Shown: positions 17,396 through 25,880, numbered from the stretch's first letter. The stretch is 64,000 bases of DNA from Marinobacter salicampi (GCF_011074795.1 NZ_JAAMPF010000016.1:124001-188000), one strand, 5' to 3'. Made by a program: numbers and translations. The notes: generated by a model not told the origin, from the letters alone.

Positions 17396-20300
17396 ATGGA
17401 TTTAACTATTTACCCATTGGGTGACGCTGCATTTGTTGAGCGAATCCTAAATGCAGTGGCGATCTATACCGGCCAAGGAGACTTCGCAATTACAGTTGCG
17501 ACAGCTGCCATGCTTGGTGTCTTTGCGGCAGCCATACAGAGCCTGATGAAGAACGGAAAGGAAATCGATGTTGCTCCAATTTTTGTTGGCATCGGCGCTT
17601 TCATTCTTTTATTCGACACGGTGACAACCCGTGTCACCATTGAAGACCGGACAACCGGAGCCGTAAGGGTGGTTGATAATGTACCAGCAGGTGTCTCTGT
17701 CCCTGCCTATCTCATCTCAAACATCGGTAACAACATATCGAGCGGCTTCGAATCGATCTACACGAGCGTAAGCACTACCACGCAAAATCCTATGAGCGCA
17801 GGCGGCAGCTACGCTGATTCATTGCAATCGCTAGTTGACATAAGGAGCCGCGTTTACAGTTCTCAACTTATGGACGCTGCAAGTGCCAATATGGGAGGTA
17901 GTTCCGATTTTCATCAAAGTGTTTTCAACTACTTGAAAGAATGCACCTACACGAAATATGACCTTGACCTCGTGGATGATACCAAGCTCTCCACTCTACC
18001 TCTCAGAGAAGCCATCCGATTTGAAAGCGAGATTTTTTACACTCAATGGATCGGCCCAACCGGGCCCGAAGATGTCACTTGTAGCCAGGCGTATGTACTG
18101 CTTGATGAAGCGTTTAACAAGCTCTTTGCCAGCACGAGTCAGGTTGAGCAGGTTCTAAACAAAGCCTTACGATCAATTGACTCTACGCCAGGTGCTCCTA
18201 ACTGGGAAGCAAAGCTGAACAACACCAATGCTGAGCTCCTTTCTGGGATGGGGGCTTCCGGGATTTCAGCACAGCAGATGGCCCTCACGATGATAGTTCA
18301 GCCCATCATGCTTGAAGCTGCCCAGGGCAAGTATAGTGACTTCCAGGATGAGGCCCTGGCGATCTCAATGACCAACGCCATTGAAAAGCGAAATCTATCG
18401 TGGGCGGCACAGGCATCATTCTTCCAGGAAACCATCTATCCAATGATGACCTTTTTTGAAGGACTGAGCTTTGCGATCACCCCTTTCATCGCTTTTCTGA
18501 TGGTTATGGGTGCTTTTGGAATAAAGCTTGGTATCAAATATTTCATGCTTCTAATCTGGATACAGCTATGGATGCCGCTGCTCTCGATAGTCGATATGTT
18601 CATTACCGAGGGAGCTTCGTCTGAGTTGGTTTTGGCAGGCTCAGCTACAGGTGTATCCGCCAATTCCATCTATTTTATGAACGCCGCTTATGACGCTGCC
18701 AAAACATGGATCGGTACAGGCAGCTACATGGCTACAGCTGTTCCCATGATCTCCCTCTTCCTCGTATCAGGCTCAATGTATGGCGCTTCAAGTCTGGCTA
18801 ACTCTATCTCAGCAGGTACTGCTAAAGGTGCGGACCAGGCCGCCGATTCTATCCAGCCCGATGCGTTTAATATGGGTTCATTGAATCAACTTGGTGCTGC
18901 GTCAAGCACTCAATTCGGTACCGGTTCCGCCGTTGCCGGTCGAGAGGGAAATATTGGATCTATTCAACTTGGAGCAGCTGCGTCTCAAGGATCGTCCTCA
19001 GCGAGGCAAGATCTTGCGACGTCAACTAATGCGTTTAACTCATCACTGTCTGACACGCTTAACAATACCAGCACATCGCAAGATCAGTTAGCGCTCACAG
19101 AAGGCCTTGGCAGAAGCATCTCGGCTTCTGATAGCAATATCGCCAGTGCCGTATCCACTCAGGCACAAACGATTGGTAGCGCTTTTAAACTTGACGATAG
19201 CACCACCCAAGCCGTAGCTGGCGTTCTAGGCGGGGTTCTTTCTGGAGGTCTGAGCGCTGGAAATGGCACTGCAAAACTTCAAGGCGCGTTAGAAGGCAAA
19301 GTCTCCGATGAAACGCGAGACGCTGTTATGCAGACGGTGAGCGATACAATTCAGAGAAACAATCAGGCCGGGTTTACTGATACCGACAAAGCTGAACTGA
19401 AGAGTGATATTGCTGCCAATTTCAGTGAACAAAATTCTGATGTATTTGGGACCGGGGAGCAAAGTACCCAGGCGCAAAGTATCATGCAGAGCTCTCAGGA
19501 AGCCCGCCAAGCCTCTGATGCCTACCAGCAATCTCAAAGTGCCGAGAAGCGATTATCTGCCATGGGCGACTTCGACCCACGCACAGTGGCAAGTGGCATC
19601 GACAATAGTGATTACAAAGCAATGAGGGACAGCTTAGATGAGCAAGGGGTTGATACCACAGGCTTGGCTCAAACTTATAAAGAAGCTATTGGTGATGGGC
19701 CCATGGCTGAACGTCTCGCTACGCTTCAGATGGCTCTCGCATCTGAAAATGCAGAGACTCGGCAGGCCGGGATTGATGCTGTGTCGTCGGCTCTTGGATG
19801 GACCCAGTTAGATCAGTCTGGAACAGAAGGTAGTGTCTCGAACGTTGGTCAGTCCAACATCGACCCAAGTCAGAATAACCGCGACGGAATGCGGAATGTC
19901 CGGACAGATGACGGTACGCGGCCAGATGAGATAGCCAACTCTGATGTGGTTGGTGCTGCCCATACAGCCAACTCTTCCGGTGTCTCTGCAGAGGATGCTT
20001 CGAACAGAGGCGGTGTAAACGCCCAGGCAGCTGCACTGGCCGGCCAGCGAATAATCGATCAGGCTGCTACCTTGGATTCAGGCCCAACTGCTTTCGAAAT
20101 AATGGGCATGGCCGACAATGCAGGAACCAAACTTCAAGAAACCGGAAATGGCATTGCAGCAATGGCCGTTGGAGCCGGCGATATATGGAACAACCTGAGC
20201 GGCACTTTCGGCGACCATGCTGATAGGGTTAAAACAAATTTTGAGAATGCGGGCGACGCGGCCAATTCAGAACAAGGCATGCTCGACAGGGTAGGTGCTT

Positions 20301-20821
20301 TCTTCGGATCTCTGGGGGACAGTTACGGTGAGACTACTGCAAGCCTTTGGAACGGCGTTGGAGACGCATTCACCAATGGCGTCGACGCTGGCCAGGAGGC
20401 TTACGCAAGCATGAGAGGAGATCTGAAAGAAAGCATCATGCAAGACGGACGCAACAATGGCTTAAACGAGCTCCAGTCTGATTATTTTGCGGAATCACAG
20501 ATGGCCTTCTTTGATCAGGCTGTAGGTGGTACGGCCCTGAATAATGCGCTTGGCACCGGGGCCTACGACTCGCTGAACGATTCGAGAGAAGCACTTGTCG
20601 GGGCTTATTCTGTGGCCGGTTCGCCAGAACTGGCAAACGGCATGGCTGATGTTATCAACAACGCCTCAGGTAATATCGACTTTGCCGGTGGACGGACTGG
20701 ATCGATAGGAGCGTACAACAACGCGGCCCCCCTGTCGTTCAACGAGGACCAAATACAAGAACTACAGGAAACACTCTCGGAGGACATCGTTCAGCGCATC
20801 ATGGGGTCGCTCAACAGGTAA
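17396..20821 (+). CDS. traG: Conjugal transfer/mating-pair stabilisation protein TraG
   Basis: The product is 1141 residues. The N-terminal half is membrane-embedded: hydrophobic segments near residues 25-50 and 60-80, then ITPFIAFLMVMGAFGIKLGIK and the following LLIWIQLWMPLLSIVDMF near 360-400, and a last one around 455-480. The C-terminal 650 residues are Ser/Gln/Asn/Ala-rich and probably periplasmic. F TraG is an inner-membrane protein needed for pilus assembly and mating-pair stabilisation, and its periplasmic part contacts the entry-exclusion protein of the recipient. A bidirectional terminator follows the stop. C-terminal sequence is low-complexity compared with other TraG proteins and likely fast-evolving. 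Confidence 0.9.
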   Translation: MDLTIYPLGDAAFVERILNAVAIYTGQGDFAITVATAAMLGVFAAAIQSLMKNGKEIDVAPIFVGIGAFILLFDTVTTRVTIEDRTTGAVRVVDNVPAGVSVPAYLISNIGNNISSGFESIYTSVSTTTQNPMSAGGSYADSLQSLVDIRSRVYSSQLMDAASANMGGSSDFHQSVFNYLKECTYTKYDLDLVDDTKLSTLPLREAIRFESEIFYTQWIGPTGPEDVTCSQAYVLLDEAFNKLFASTSQVEQVLNKALRSIDSTPGAPNWEAKLNNTNAELLSGMGASGISAQQMALTMIVQPIMLEAAQGKYSDFQDEALAISMTNAIEKRNLSWAAQASFFQETIYPMMTFFEGLSFAITPFIAFLMVMGAFGIKLGIKYFMLLIWIQLWMPLLSIVDMFITEGASSELVLAGSATGVSANSIYFMNAAYDAAKTWIGTGSYMATAVPMISLFLVSGSMYGASSLANSISAGTAKGADQAADSIQPDAFNMGSLNQLGAASSTQFGTGSAVAGREGNIGSIQLGAAASQGSSSARQDLATSTNAFNSSLSDTLNNTSTSQDQLALTEGLGRSISASDSNIASAVSTQAQTIGSAFKLDDSTTQAVAGVLGGVLSGGLSAGNGTAKLQGALEGKVSDETRDAVMQTVSDTIQRNNQAGFTDTDKAELKSDIAANFSEQNSDVFGTGEQSTQAQSIMQSSQEARQASDAYQQSQSAEKRLSAMGDFDPRTVASGIDNSDYKAMRDSLDEQGVDTTGLAQTYKEAIGDGPMAERLATLQMALASENAETRQAGIDAVSSALGWTQLDQSGTEGSVSNVGQSNIDPSQNNRDGMRNVRTDDGTRPDEIANSDVVGAAHTANSSGVSAEDASNRGGVNAQAAALAGQRIIDQAATLDSGPTAFEIMGMADNAGTKLQETGNGIAAMAVGAGDIWNNLSGTFGDHADRVKTNFENAGDAANSEQGMLDRVGAFFGSLGDSYGETTASLWNGVGDAFTNGVDAGQEAYASMRGDLKESIMQDGRNNGLNELQSDYFAESQMAFFDQAVGGTALNNALGTGAYDSLNDSREALVGAYSVAGSPELANGMADVINNASGNIDFAGGRTGSIGAYNNAAPLSFNEDQIQELQETLSEDIVQRIMGSLNR

Positions 20822-20825
20822 CATG

Positions 20826-20853
20826 AAAAAAGCCGCCATACTTGGCGGCTTAT
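20826..20853. terminator. Bidirectional terminator between traG and the minus-strand genes
   Basis: AAGCCGCCA (20830-20838) pairs with TGGCGGCTT (20843-20851). Five A residues precede it and a T-rich stretch follows, so it can end transcription of traG and of the convergent unit at 21218-20877. Confidence 0.8.
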
Positions 20854-20876
20854 ATCTTCTGCTTACTATCACATCC

Positions 20877-21218
20877 TCAGTCGTCAAAGATTGAGTTTTT
20901 GGTGTGGAATCTCCACTCCGGGTTCGGAGCGAAGCCTTTACAGTGGTGTTCATCGCCCTTAACAGAAGATAACTGGATTTTAGGGGCTCTGAAATTCAAA
21001 TTACCGCGCAATGACACACTCTTTGCTTTTTTCAGGATAGCCCTTACAACGATCGTCGCACCCCCAACGACAAGCACTAGACCGCCCATATTGAAGACGC
21101 TGCCCACATCCAAAGTCACGCCAAAGCCCGCTGCAAGGGCTAGCGCTCCGACCACACTCACAACTACAACGCCAAACAGAAAGGCCAGTGCGCCAATCAT
21201 CTTCATAAATGTCTTCAT
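20877..21218 (-). CDS. Small membrane protein; entry-exclusion candidate by position
   Basis: The product is 113 residues starting MKTFMKMIGALAFLFG, with two strong transmembrane helices (about 5-30 and 40-60) and a basic cytoplasmic or periplasmic tail of about 50 residues. GGGGAAGG lies upstream of ATG 21218. In SXT/R391 and IncA/C elements the gene after traG is eex, whose small inner-membrane product blocks redundant transfer by interaction with TraG. Position and topology fit, but orientation is opposite and I see no sequence match I can vouch for. Confidence 0.6.
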   Translation of the reverse strand: MKTFMKMIGALAFLFGVVVVSVVGALALAAGFGVTLDVGSVFNMGGLVLVVGGATIVVRAILKKAKSVSLRGNLNFRAPKIQLSSVKGDEHHCKGFAPNPEWRFHTKNSIFDD

Positions 21219-21228
21219 AACCTTCCCC

Positions 21229-21465
21229 TTAGAATCTGCTCGGCTTAAAAAATGCTTGATTGATTTGCAGCGCCACCCACCTGAATGTTCCACCTACAAG
21301 CAGGGTAAAAATTGTTTGATAGGCTGCCAGCCAGGCCACTAAAACCCACCCGACAGTGGTGGTTAGGTTCACAGATCCCAGCTGCCCGTATGCCGCCATC
21401 ATTGCAACTATGACAAAGGACGTTACGTATACTGCGGTGCTGACTTTTCCAAGGGTCCAGTTCAT
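21229..21465 (-). CDS. Small membrane protein
   Basis: The product is 78 residues (MNWTLGKVSTAVYVT start) with two transmembrane helices, separated by a short loop around SVNLTTT. The start at 21465 is 27 bases after a perfect copy of the recurrent promoter motif; GAGGAAAGAG serves as ribosome binding site. It probably forms an operon with the 113-residue membrane protein, 10 bases downstream. No family recognised. Confidence 0.6.
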   Translation of the reverse strand: MNWTLGKVSTAVYVTSFVIVAMMAAYGQLGSVNLTTTVGWVLVAWLAAYQTIFTLLVGGTFRWVALQINQAFFKPSRF

Positions 21466-21492
21466 GGCTCTTTCCTCTATCTCTACTTCTAG

Positions 21493-21517
21493 TTTACCGC
21501 GACCTGCAAAAATGCAA
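21493..21517 (-). promoter_or_regulatory. Recurrent promoter-like motif, copy upstream of the membrane-protein pair
   Basis: The minus strand reads TTGCATTTT, 8 bases (TGCAGGTC), then GCGGTAAA. Spacing is identical to the other copies, and it ends 27 bases before ATG 21465. Confidence 0.65.
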
Positions 21518-21559
21518 CCCCACCTCAGTGCAACAATTCGTAATTTCCAGTCCGCCATA

Positions 21560-21583
21560 AAAAAACCGCCCATTAAAGGCGGT
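21560..21583 (-). terminator. Rho-independent terminator of the parM-FlhC operon
   Basis: On the minus strand ACCGCC pairs with GGCGGT (21565-21570 and 21578-21583) and is followed by a run of at least six T residues. It is 30 bases after the stop of the FlhC-like gene. Confidence 0.85.
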
Positions 21584-21612
21584 CTTATTACGCACAACAA
21601 ACTCGGTAAACC

Positions 21613-22158
21613 TTACGGCTGAACACCCCTTACTCTCCACTCACAGAACGGGCAGCGAAGAGAGGCTTCCTGCTCATACACCAGGTAGTAGTGCGTGAAA
21701 CAGCTCTTACACTTTCTCATTTCTGCTGAATGGCTCTCTTCATGGGAACGAAGGGCTACCGCCAGCGCGTGAACTGAGGCCATGTCCATTGGCTCGATCT
21801 GCTTTGCCCTGGGAATGCGTTGTTCCAGTGCTCCGATCTCTTTCGTATACGTCTTGTAGGCAGCAACGACTGCATCGATATCAACCCGGCTTGCGGCTTT
21901 GGGGTGCATCGCACAGTAGATGTTCATCACCAGGCTTGCATGGAGATGGTCACCGCCTCTGGCTGTCAGGCTTTTAACCTTCTTGACCGGCCCCCGTATG
22001 TCCGGGGGCTGAACTCCACGCTGAGTCTTGATCTCATGTCTCAGCAAACGTCGCTGAGAGCTCCCCATGTTGGTGCAGTCTTCAACCACCTGGTTGGGGA
22101 ACCCCAAGAGCAACATGCGGCGTGCTGATAAGCGAAGCTGGGCATTGCGAGCGTTCAT
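21613..22158 (-). CDS. FlhC/AcaC/SetC-family transcriptional activator subunit
   Basis: The product is 181 residues. The central segment DHLHASLVMNIYCAMHPKA and the following VDAVVAAYKTYTK-like stretch match the FlhC core (HASMF-N, D-A-I-AY-Y). Near the C-terminus it has CKSC and, 15-20 residues on, CPFC, the four-cysteine zinc site of FlhC. AcaC (IncA/C) and SetC (SXT) are plasmid/ICE homologues that, with AcaD/SetD, switch on the transfer genes. It is the last gene of the parM operon and follows the FlhD-like gene by 15 bases, so a heteromeric activator is likely. The target site is not known. Confidence 0.75.
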   Translation of the reverse strand: MNARNAQLRLSARRMLLLGFPNQVVEDCTNMGSSQRRLLRHEIKTQRGVQPPDIRGPVKKVKSLTARGGDHLHASLVMNIYCAMHPKAASRVDIDAVVAAYKTYTKEIGALEQRIPRAKQIEPMDMASVHALAVALRSHEESHSAEMRKCKSCFTHYYLVYEQEASLRCPFCEWRVRGVQP

Positions 22159-22173
22159 GCACTGCTACTCCCT

Positions 22174-22566
22174 TCAGCCGGCCTTGATGTCTGTAGAATA
22201 GAACCGGGCAATCTGGGAGAAAGCGCTTTGCAGTTCGTTTTCGCTGCTCAGCGCTCGTCTGATCGTATCGGCGTTGCGCGACATGTCAAACATGCATTTA
22301 TCGGCCAAGGGCTGGATCTTCAGGTAGAACTCGTGGCCACTTGAGGCAATCATTTCCACGACGTCGGGCGGGAGGTTATATTTTTGTACGGCTTTCTGAG
22401 GGTCATCAGCGCAGACCTGCGCCAGACGTGAGAGCATCATCATGTTGATCTGCTGATCACGCATGGAGTCTTCAGTAACCGAGGCGTAAACCTCGGTAAC
22501 CTCGACATCCATCTCTTCGAGCATATTGGACAGGTTCAATTTCTTTGCAGAGTTGTTAGCACGCAT
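22174..22566 (-). CDS. FlhD/AcaD/SetD-family activator subunit
   Basis: The product is 130 residues and largely helical. The segment INMMMLSRLAQVCADDPQKAV and LPPDVVEMIASSG resembles the FlhD core (helix with L-L-AQRL, then a short helix and a second regulatory helix). Sequence similarity is weak; the call rests mainly on position immediately before the FlhC-like gene, the order acaD-acaC/setD-setC in related elements. The next gene upstream, slt, ends 23 bases earlier. Confidence 0.62.
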   Translation of the reverse strand: MRANNSAKKLNLSNMLEEMDVEVTEVYASVTEDSMRDQQINMMMLSRLAQVCADDPQKAVQKYNLPPDVVEMIASSGHEFYLKIQPLADKCMFDMSRNADTIRRALSSENELQSAFSQIARFYSTDIKAG

Positions 22567-22589
22567 CTCTTTTTCCTATCGACTTGAGC

Positions 22590-23246
22590 TTAGTTTTCAG
22601 AATCTAAAAGGTTTTGTTGGACGGACAAAACCCGGTTGCCAAATAGTCTGGCACGTTCGTTGTCGCTCCATGTGTGGTAGCGACCAATACCCAGCGCAAT
22701 ATCATCCGTCGACTCTATTGCTTCACGCAGTACCTGCGCACCGGTTCGTAAATTCTGTTCCAGGTCCAGCAGCTCTTCATCTGACTCGACCTTCTTCCCT
22801 CTTGTCACCTGCCAGTACGAATTCACCTGCAAGGGGCCGATGTCGAATTTGTCACCGTATCGCTCCTTGAACAGTTTGAACGCGATACGGTAGTCATTCT
22901 CATTATCGGCGTAATACCGAGCATCAAGGGCCCTGAGAACGTAGGGCCAGGGAGCTACCTGTAAGGCATCCTCACCTATTGCTCTTCCGCTTTCCGTCAA
23001 AGCCAGGGCGTATAACATCACCGGGCTGACGTTTTCGGAAATTGCGATTCGTTCGTATACAGTCCCCACTAGGAACGCAGGCGACTGTTGCTTTTCGCTA
23101 GCAGCGGTAGGGCTTGGCAAAAAGAGTGCAAAAAACACTAAAAAGCACATTACACATGAATATTCTGCAATGTGAGAATTTTGCTCCCTTTTCTGGTCGA
23201 ATAAAAGTGATTCAAACGCCTGTATGGATACGGTTCGTAAACCCAT
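22590..23246 (-). CDS. Lytic transglycosylase (SLT domain)
   Basis: Starting from ATG 23246 (GGAG seven bases upstream) the product is 218 residues. A start at 23150 would place the signal-peptide-like MCFLVFFALFLPSPTAAS at the N-terminus, so the true start is unsettled. The catalytic region is SLT-like: MLYALALTESGRAIG with the catalytic glutamate, DIGPLQVNSYW, and GIGRYHTW near the end. Such enzymes open peptidoglycan locally for the transfer apparatus. Homologues sit beside setCD in SXT and acaCD in IncA/C elements, as here. Confidence 0.8.
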   Translation of the reverse strand: MGLRTVSIQAFESLLFDQKREQNSHIAEYSCVMCFLVFFALFLPSPTAASEKQQSPAFLVGTVYERIAISENVSPVMLYALALTESGRAIGEDALQVAPWPYVLRALDARYYADNENDYRIAFKLFKERYGDKFDIGPLQVNSYWQVTRGKKVESDEELLDLEQNLRTGAQVLREAIESTDDIALGIGRYHTWSDNERARLFGNRVLSVQQNLLDSEN

Positions 23247-23263
23247 TGTCAAACTCCGTCAAA

Positions 23264-23731
23264 TCAACGCCAAAGGGTGTCTTCACTAAATAATCCAGCC
23301 GCGAGACCTATTCTATTCAGGTCATCGTCATTGCTTTCAGCTGGGCCGGCTCCGGTTTCTTGAGCCGCCTGATCGACACTCAAACCTTTCTTTTCTGTTT
23401 GTAAAAACAACTCGGGTGATTGCATAAACGCTAAACCACGAGCTGCCAGTCGGACGATCTGGCCACCTCTACTGCTCGCGCCCTGTAGTTCGTCGGTAAT
23501 TTCACTAAAAGCACCTGAAATGCGCGGATTCAATCGAAGCACCTGTTTTTTATTTCCGTCGGCCCGTGGCACTGAAACCGCAGGATCTACCTGGACGTTT
23601 TCTGGCACCACGGCACCGAGCGTGGCGAGGAGCTTTAAACGCTCCCCGGCTGCACGCCCATAAGATGACAAATGATCGCGGAGGTCAGGATACTTGCCAC
23701 TCACAAAACAATTGACTCGATCATTAGTCAT
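23264..23731 (-). CDS. Probable ParR/SrpR-like partition adaptor
   Basis: The product is 155 residues and follows parM by 11 bases with a strong GAGGGGG ribosome site. No catalytic motif is visible; N-terminal residues look like a basic DNA-binding segment (SSYGRAAGERLKLLATLG) and the C-terminal 30 residues are acidic, the usual layout of ParR proteins that bind centromere repeats with the N-terminus and the ParM filament with the C-terminus. The call rests on gene order and charge pattern. A copy of the 14-bp dyad, ACGCCAAAGGGTGT, overlaps its last codons (23267-23280). Confidence 0.55.
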   Translation of the reverse strand: MTNDRVNCFVSGKYPDLRDHLSSYGRAAGERLKLLATLGAVVPENVQVDPAVSVPRADGNKKQVLRLNPRISGAFSEITDELQGASSRGGQIVRLAARGLAFMQSPELFLQTEKKGLSVDQAAQETGAGPAESNDDDLNRIGLAAGLFSEDTLWR

Positions 23732-23742
23732 TGGTCACCCCC

Positions 23743-24780
23743 TCAGGCAGCTGCCTCTTGGGACGCAATGCCCTGCCCCAGCAAGAAGTATCCTTCTGCA
23801 ATCGCAGTCACTGAGTTTTCAAAAGTGACGACATGGCGGCATTCCGGGAACAGTTCACGGGCGGCATCTTCGTAGAGTTCAGCACCACCGCCAGCCAGAA
23901 CCAGAATGTCGGCGACGTTATCCTGGAGCGCCATGTCACTTTTCATCTGGGCAAGGGCATATCGTGAGATTTTCTGTGCTGCGGCTTTGAGGTAGGGCCC
24001 ATATTCAACAAATTCACCGTTGGCCAGCAGTTCCGGTTCACCATCCCGCATAGCCCGTTCGAGGGCCGTCTTTACAGCACCGCCAGCACCGTACTCACGA
24101 CTAATGGCTTCAGCGGCTGCATCAATGACTCGGTACATCGCTCGGATCGAGGTACCAGAAGACTCCTTGATAATTCCGCCAGCTTTAAGAGTGACCCAGT
24201 CAACGCTGAAGAAGCCTGGATCGACAACTACTGTCTGGCCTTCCCGAATGATTCTGGACATGCGCTTATCACCGGAATGCTCATAAACCATCCTTACAAA
24301 TGCAGCGGCGGGCTGGGGTCGAACAACAACCTTCTTAACAGTTATGGTCCGCTTCGGGGCGACCTGGTGCTCACCCTCCATCATCGCGATCAGTTCTTTG
24401 ACCTTGTCTTCTTTCATCGCCTCAGAAACGGGCAGGCCAGTGACCAGCACATCAATGATGTTGCTTTCTGCCATCATCAGGCCGGCCAGAAAAGTAGCCT
24501 TGTACTGCTTGGTGGAAACGTAATCGTAATTAAGCTCACGCTTGTCCCGCATAATCATCGCCGGCTCGATAAACGCGTACCAATCCTCTCCGTCGACCGA
24601 AACAGGAACCCGACGATCGTCGACGTTATTCTCTGCATCGATGCAGTCAACTACTGGGGCAGCGCCCACCGGACGAACAAATCTCTTTGCCTGGGCAAAA
24701 CCCTGGTCTTTCCCCACATATCCAGCAAGGCCTTTCGCGTTGCTATAACCGACGTCAAAACCCATTACATAGGCAGGCAT
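23743..24780 (-). CDS. parM: ParM/StbA-type actin-like partition ATPase
   Basis: The product is 345 residues with the actin-fold motifs: phosphate-1 MGFDVGYSNAKG (residues 6-17), phosphate-2 VVVDPGFFSVDW, and adenosine motif ILVLAGGGAELY near residue 298. ParM filaments push plasmid copies apart when bound to ParR at the centromere. The closest functional parallel is SrpM of SXT/R391. A TGAGGAG site precedes the ATG, and a weak copy of the recurrent promoter motif (TTGCAGTTT at 24842-24834) lies about 37 bases upstream. It is the first gene of a five-gene operon ending with the FlhC-like activator, which links partition and transfer control. Confidence 0.88.
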   Translation of the reverse strand: MPAYVMGFDVGYSNAKGLAGYVGKDQGFAQAKRFVRPVGAAPVVDCIDAENNVDDRRVPVSVDGEDWYAFIEPAMIMRDKRELNYDYVSTKQYKATFLAGLMMAESNIIDVLVTGLPVSEAMKEDKVKELIAMMEGEHQVAPKRTITVKKVVVRPQPAAAFVRMVYEHSGDKRMSRIIREGQTVVVDPGFFSVDWVTLKAGGIIKESSGTSIRAMYRVIDAAAEAISREYGAGGAVKTALERAMRDGEPELLANGEFVEYGPYLKAAAQKISRYALAQMKSDMALQDNVADILVLAGGGAELYEDAARELFPECRHVVTFENSVTAIAEGYFLLGQGIASQEAAA

Positions 24781-24906
24781 AAAAGCTCCTCATACAGTAG
24801 TTAGATCACAAGGAGAGCATCCCACGATTCTGCAAACTGCAAGGGGGGAGAAGATGCTAAAAAAAGCACCAACCTGCGTCGCAATGGTTTTCTATTAATA
24901 AAGAAG

Positions 24907-25024
24907 ACGCCAAAGGGCGTTAGAAAAGTACACCTCAGCTCCGAGTGCCCGACACAACGACGCCAAACGGGGTAGGTAATACGCTTCAGCAACTACAGAT
25001 AGACCCGGAAACGCCAAACGGCGT
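24907..25024. repeat. Three phased 14-bp dyads upstream of parM (centromere candidate)
   Basis: ACGCCAAAGGGCGT (24907-24920), ACGCCAAACGGGGT (24960-24973) and ACGCCAAACGGCGT (25011-25024) start 53 and 51 bases apart, close to five helical turns. The third is a perfect ACGCC/GGCGT dyad. The place, between parM and the mobI-side intergenic region, suits a ParR-binding centromere or an activator site. Confidence 0.7.
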
Positions 25025-25079
25025 CGCGCCGGGAGCTAAGTGCTGAAAATAAACCGATCGACCTATATCAGCCCCTTAG

Positions 25080-25349
25080 CGTTACACGGGATTGGTGATG
25101 CCCGAGGCAACATAGGCGGGCCTCAAATCATTTCGATTAATACAGTCGTTGTACACGGGCACTAGCCTGTTTTTGCTCCATAAAACTGTCATCAACAACC
25201 TTAAAAAATACACACCCTGAACAAAGGAACTTTGTACAAGCTGTGTAATGGCTTGCAATGGGCCCCCATTCGTCGAAAAAAACACATCCTCTCCACAGTT
25301 CTTTGTACAAGCAGTGTATTAACGTGAGCCCCATGTTGAGGTCTCAGCC
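25080..25349. other. Repeat-rich intergenic region upstream of mobI; oriT candidate
   Basis: The region carries a 17/18 direct repeat, CTTTGTACAAGCTGTGTA at 25230-25247 and CTTTGTACAAGCAGTGTA at 25301-25318, 71 bases apart, each with the palindrome TTGTACAA. Further TGTACA cores lie at 25150-25155 and 25351-25356. In IncA/C and SXT elements oriT is immediately upstream of mobI, so this is the natural place to look. No credible gene is present here. Confidence 0.5.
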
Positions 25350-25880
25350 GTGTACAGAACACAGCTTGAGCAAAGAGATATATATGTGGAAAAGGGGTGT
25401 AAGGAAATGGGCTTTAAGCCGGAGTGGTTTGAGCAGACGCAGCAAACCCTGTCGGAGCAGGAAGCTCTTATTACACAGGAGGCGATGGAGCTTGTAGACA
25501 GCTACTGGGCGCAGATCAAAGAGCGCAAGCGAAACGGCGAGAACGAGGGCCGGCTCGGTGTGAGGCTCATAGACCGCCAGGGGTACAAGATCCAGATTGT
25601 TTGGTACCGCAAGCAGTGGGTCGGGCCCAAGGACGACAAGAAGCTTTTCAGTAAAGCAATTCCGAAGGGCCGGATTCGTAACAGGTACCCAATGCAGAGG
25701 TTCGCGGGCTTTGCGAAGTGGGAGCAAGAACTGGTCGAAATGTACGAAGACGACTTTGCTGCCCTGCGAACGTTGAGTGGTGCTATAGCAGATCAGAGGA
25801 AGGCGATGAGCCGGGCTCGCAAAGCCTATATAGAAATGGGCTATCTCGACGAAGCGGACGACGAAGAGATCGAAGACTGA
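25350..25880 (+). CDS. mobI: MobI-like transfer-initiation protein
   Basis: The product is 176 residues from GTG 25350 (GAGG eight bases upstream); a second possible start is ATG 25407 with AAGGGG. The core, ELVDSYWAQIKERK, then GRLGVRLIDRQGYKIQIVWYRK and AKWEQELVEMYEDDFAALR, follows the layout I associate with MobI(A/C), an auxiliary protein required for oriT function in IncA/C plasmids and SXT-family ICEs. The C-terminus is acidic (DEADDEEIED). The call is supported by the parM/flhCD-like context and the repeat-rich upstream region. I could not run a profile search. Confidence 0.7.
   Translation: MYRTQLEQRDIYVEKGCKEMGFKPEWFEQTQQTLSEQEALITQEAMELVDSYWAQIKERKRNGENEGRLGVRLIDRQGYKIQIVWYRKQWVGPKDDKKLFSKAIPKGRIRNRYPMQRFAGFAKWEQELVEMYEDDFAALRTLSGAIADQRKAMSRARKAYIEMGYLDEADDEEIED

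Noticed and set aside
22060..22080. CATGTTGGT inside the FlhC-like gene as a further Ter site
   Set aside because: It lacks the position-6 G of the 19-bp sites, matches only nine bases and lies in coding sequence, so chance is sufficient.
24907..25024. CRISPR array
   Set aside because: Only three 14-bp units, which are symmetrical dyads with 37-39-base gaps, and no cas gene in the window.
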